From the NCBI RefSeq assembly GCF_014191605.1, contig NZ_JACHWU010000001.1, forward strand, positions 1,736,001-1,800,000: a stretch of 64,000 bases of DNA. Direction: 5' to 3'. This stretch comes from Prauserella isguenensis. Lineage in GTDB: Bacteria; Actinomycetota; Actinomycetes; Mycobacteriales; Pseudonocardiaceae. How positions within the stretch are numbered: the first letter of the stretch is position 1; every line of letters starts with the position of its first letter. The notes beneath the pieces were generated by a model. It did not search any database, was not told the DNA's origin, and worked only from the letters and a program-made list of their open reading frames with translations. The position numbers and the translations under genes are program-made. Positions 61,434 through 64,000 of this stretch are shown one piece after another.

Positions 61434-62138
61434 GTGGAACCGCGAGTACTGGTCGTCGACGACGAAGTGGGCGTGCGCAAGGCGCTGAGCCGTGGCCTGG
61501 GCGCCGAAGGGATGGACGTGACCGTGGCCGCCGACGGTCCGACGGCGCTGAACCTCGCCGGGACCGGGGCGTTCGACGTCGTGCTGCTCGACATCATGCT
61601 GCCCGGCCTGTCCGGGTACCGCGTGCTCGAACGGCTGCGCGCCGACGGCGTCACCACGCCGGTGCTGCTGATCTCGGCCAAGGACGGTGAGATCGACCAG
61701 GCCGACGGGCTGGACCTCGGTGCCGACGGTTATGTCGTCAAGCCGTTCTCCTTCGTCGTGCTCGTCGCACAGGTACGTGCCACGCTGCGGCGCGCCGCAG
61801 CCGAAGGTGCCCACGGACAGTTGCGGATCGGACCGCTCGTGCTCGACCGGGGGAGCCGCGAGGTGTACTGGCGGGACGAGCCGGTGCCGCTCAGCCCCCG
61901 CGAGTACGCGTTGCTCGAAGCGCTCGCCGGCAGGGCGGGCACGGTCGTGACCAAGGAGGAGCTGCTGCGGGCCGTGTGGGGAGATCAGCGGGCGGCCACG
62001 CGCAACGTCGTCGAGGTGTACGTGGGGTACCTGCGGCGCAAGCTGGACGCGGTGGGCGCGACCGCGTTCGTGCGGACCGTGCGCGGCCACGGGTACGTCG
62101 CGGGTGACCCCGAATCGGAACGTGTGACCGGCGCGTGA
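61434..62138 (+). CDS. OmpR-family response regulator
   Basis: A 234-residue regulator: receiver domain (1-118) with D9/D10, phosphoacceptor D53 (LLDIMLPG), ISAKDG and K near 103 (VVKPFS); winged HTH from about 130 ending RTVRGHGYVA. It belongs to the PhoB/MprA-like class. GTG 61434 is the start; its stop overlaps the kinase start as GTGA. Probably autoregulated and acting on the divergent LolA-ABC operon through the four repeats. Confidence 0.93.
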   Translation: MEPRVLVVDDEVGVRKALSRGLGAEGMDVTVAADGPTALNLAGTGAFDVVLLDIMLPGLSGYRVLERLRADGVTTPVLLISAKDGEIDQADGLDLGADGYVVKPFSFVVLVAQVRATLRRAAAEGAHGQLRIGPLVLDRGSREVYWRDEPVPLSPREYALLEALAGRAGTVVTKEELLRAVWGDQRAATRNVVEVYVGYLRRKLDAVGATAFVRTVRGHGYVAGDPESERVTGA

Positions 62139-63499
62139 CGAACGCACCCCGCCGCCCGGGAGGCCCGCGTCGCTGGTGGCGCAGGAGGAGTCTGCGCCTG
62201 CGCATCACGACGGTGGCCACCGTCGTCGCGGCCGCCGTCCTGGTCGGCCTCGCGCTCCTGGCCGGGCGGCTGGTCGGTCCGTGGCTGCTCGACGGTGTCG
62301 ACGCGGACCTACGGGCGGCCGTGTCGGCGGGAACGCGTGCCGTCGAATCGGGCGCGGTGCCGTCCACATCGGACGGCCTGCGGGTGCGGGTCCTCGACAC
62401 CGCGGGCGACCCTGTCGACGGCGGCGCGCCTCCCGCGCTCGGTGACGACCACGTCGGCGACCTCAAGGCGGGCCTCGCCGTGACGGCCGACGGCGCCGGC
62501 GATGCGGTGCCCATGCGCTGGGCGGGCACCGTGGCCACCGCACCGGACGGCACACAGCGCCTCGTCGTGGCACAGGCCCCGCTGGCCGGTGCTGCGGCGA
62601 CGATCGCCGACGGCGGCCGGTTGCTGATCGGGCTCGCCGTCGCGGGTGCGGTGCTGGTGGGCGCCGTCACGTGGCTCGTGACCGGTGCGGCGCTGCGCCC
62701 GGTCGGCCGGATGCGCCGGTCGGTACGGGCGCTGCCGAGCGGAGGGCGGCTGCCGGAACCGGGCTCGGCCGACGAACTCGGGGCGCTGGCGGCCGAGTTC
62801 AACGGGCTGCTCGCCCGGTACGACGAGGTCGGGCAGCGACTCCGGAGGTTCACCGGCGACGCGGCCCACGAACTGCGTTCGCCGGTGGCGTCGATCCGCG
62901 TCCAGGCCGAGGTCGGTGTCGCGGCCGCAGACGGTGACCTCGCGCAGGAGACGCTCGCCGACATCCTGGTCGAGACCGAACGGCTCTCCACGCTCCTCGA
63001 CGGCCTGCTGACCCTCGCCAGGGCCGACGCGGGTGAGGTGCCCGCCGCCGAACCCGTCGAGCTGGTGACGGAGGTGCGTGCGGCGGTCGAGCGCGTCGGC
63101 GCCGAGGAACCCGGCGTGCGGGTCAGTGCTCTGGTGCCGTCCGCGTGGGCGCTGGCGGCTCCGTCGGAGGTCGAGCTGGTGCTGGACAATCTGCTCCGCA
63201 ACGCCTGCCGGCACGCGACGAGCGGCATCGTCGTGTCGGTGCTCGCCACCCGCGCGTGGGTGCGCGTGGTCGTCGACGACGACGGCCCCGGCATCGACCC
63301 GGAACACCGCGGGCGCGTGTTCGACCGGTTCTACCGGGCCTCCGACGACCGCGCGCGCAGTTCCGGCGGCACCGGTCTCGGGCTCGCGCTCGTCGCCGAG
63401 GCGGTGCGCAGGCGCGGGGGACGCGTCGTCGTCGGCGAATCGCCCGATGGCGGCGCCCGGTTCGAGGTGAGCTGGCGCAGGCACGACCGCAGACCGTGA
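62135..63499 (+). CDS. Sensor histidine kinase
   Basis: A 454-residue HisKA kinase: TM1 near 24-48, an extracytoplasmic domain to about 165, TM2 near 165-188, HAMP linker, H-box FTGDAAHELRSPVASIR near 242-258, N-box LVLDNLLRNACRHA near 350, DDDGPGID, GGTGLGLALVAEA. It pairs with the OmpR-type regulator encoded just before. The signal is unknown but probably at the envelope. Confidence 0.93.
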   Translation: MTNAPRRPGGPRRWWRRRSLRLRITTVATVVAAAVLVGLALLAGRLVGPWLLDGVDADLRAAVSAGTRAVESGAVPSTSDGLRVRVLDTAGDPVDGGAPPALGDDHVGDLKAGLAVTADGAGDAVPMRWAGTVATAPDGTQRLVVAQAPLAGAAATIADGGRLLIGLAVAGAVLVGAVTWLVTGAALRPVGRMRRSVRALPSGGRLPEPGSADELGALAAEFNGLLARYDEVGQRLRRFTGDAAHELRSPVASIRVQAEVGVAAADGDLAQETLADILVETERLSTLLDGLLTLARADAGEVPAAEPVELVTEVRAAVERVGAEEPGVRVSALVPSAWALAAPSEVELVLDNLLRNACRHATSGIVVSVLATRAWVRVVVDDDGPGIDPEHRGRVFDRFYRASDDRARSSGGTGLGLALVAEAVRRRGGRVVVGESPDGGARFEVSWRRHDRRP

Positions 63500-63507
63500 G
63501 GAGCGAC

Positions 63508-63894
63508 ATGGAACGGGTGATCGTCGGCGCGGCGATCGTCGACGAAGGCAGGCTGCTCGCCGCCCAGCGCAGTTACCCCGACGACGTCGCAGGGCTGTGG
63601 GAGCTGCCGGGCGGCCGTGTCGAACCGGGCGAGACCGACCGCGCCGCGCTCGTCCGCGAGTGCCGGGAGGAGCTCGGGGTCGACGTCACCGTCGGCGAGC
63701 GGATCGGCCCGGACGTCCCGTTGCCGGGCGGCCGGGTGCTGCGGGTCCATGCGGCGGTGGCGCGGGGCGGCGCCGAACCTCGGGCGATGGAGCACAAGGC
63801 GTTGCGCTGGGTGACGGCAGACGAGGTGGCGGACGTCGACTGGCTGCCCGCCGACCGCGTGCTCGTGCCGGATCTGGAGGCCCTACTCCGCTGA
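63508..63894 (+). CDS. NUDIX hydrolase (MutT-like)
   Basis: A 128-residue single NUDIX domain. The box GX5EX7REUXEEXGU is intact, from GGRVEPGE to RECREELGV (residues about 35-57). ELPGG precedes it, which fits 8-oxo-dGTP or related (deoxy)nucleotide hydrolases (MutT). ATG 63508 has GAGGAG upstream, eight bases after the kinase stop, so it may be part of that operon. Confidence 0.92.
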   Translation: MERVIVGAAIVDEGRLLAAQRSYPDDVAGLWELPGGRVEPGETDRAALVRECREELGVDVTVGERIGPDVPLPGGRVLRVHAAVARGGAEPRAMEHKALRWVTADEVADVDWLPADRVLVPDLEALLR

Positions 63895-64000
63895 CCGGAT
63901 CCCGGCCGCCGAACACGCGTGACAGCGCGGCCACGCGCCGACGTTCCGTCGAGGGGTGGCCGGGTGACGGGTGGGCGCAGAACACGCGGGTCCGGGTGCA
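63895..64000. other. Window end, no gene seen
   Basis: About 105 bases after the NUDIX gene. No start of a further gene or clear hairpin can be supported. Confidence 0.4.

Overview
The window is high-GC actinobacterial chromosome. The codon use, the many GTG starts, the F420/LLM enzyme, the GuaB1, PhoH2 and LigB proteins and the gene order point to a member of the Pseudonocardiaceae (Amycolatopsis/Saccharomonospora-like). Much of 1.8-35 kb follows the core order of the Mycobacterium tuberculosis Rv1085c-Rv1112 segment: hemolysin III, isoprenyl synthase, PhoH2, fumarase, GlpX, XseB/XseA, a lipid-droplet-type protein, IspH, a DUF6542-type protein and YchF. This block is interrupted by locally variable genes.

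Layout. 1-1.5 kb: the 3' end of a GcoA-type P450 and its reductase GcoB (aromatic O-demethylation). 1.8-6.9 kb: hemolysin III, Z-isoprenyl diphosphate synthase, PIN-PhoH ATPase (PhoH2) behind a long structured leader, and GuaB1. 6.9-14.6 kb: a WYL regulator divergent from DinB and VOC genes; an acetamidase/formamidase-SDR pair; ATP-dependent DNA ligase LigB, whose 5' end overlaps an EamA transporter gene by about 270 bases; and a TetR regulator. 14.7-24.3 kb: fumC, a ferredoxin-NADP reductase-like enzyme, a secreted trypsin-like protease coupled to glpX, the lipid-droplet protein-xseA-xseB operon, ispH and a DUF6542-type protein. 24.5-35 kb is rich in DNA repair: rmuC, sbcD-sbcC with a LexA-box-like site, two cell-envelope proteins, an Ada-AlkA fusion plus ogt, and ychF.

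35-53.5 kb is accessory. It starts with a lower-GC pair (a helical protein with a YxxxD motif and a DUF3558-type lipoprotein). A mosaic of one-component regulators next to their likely targets follows: AraC/TauE-SafE, TetR/MFS, AraC-GyrI, TetR/SRPBCC, and a cluster of SDR, SMP-30 lactonase, F420 LLM oxidoreductase, TetR and NTF2-like genes. Small enzymes and a Tat-exported amidase end the block. Several intergenic gaps hold what look like the last 20-60 codons of lost genes.

53.5-64 kb: a pterin dehydratase, a clear TPP riboswitch driving a thiamine ABC transporter (thiB-thiP-thiQ), an ABC exporter operon headed by a LolA-fold protein, a divergent OmpR-type two-component system with four direct repeats in front of it, and a NUDIX hydrolase.

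Expression signals. At least a dozen genes have a TANNNT box only 5-8 bases before a GTG/ATG and no Shine-Dalgarno sequence, which fits leaderless transcription. Many operon joints are ATGA/GTGA/TTGA overlaps. Strong inverted repeats close most convergent gene pairs. No rRNA, tRNA, insertion sequence or CRISPR array was found.
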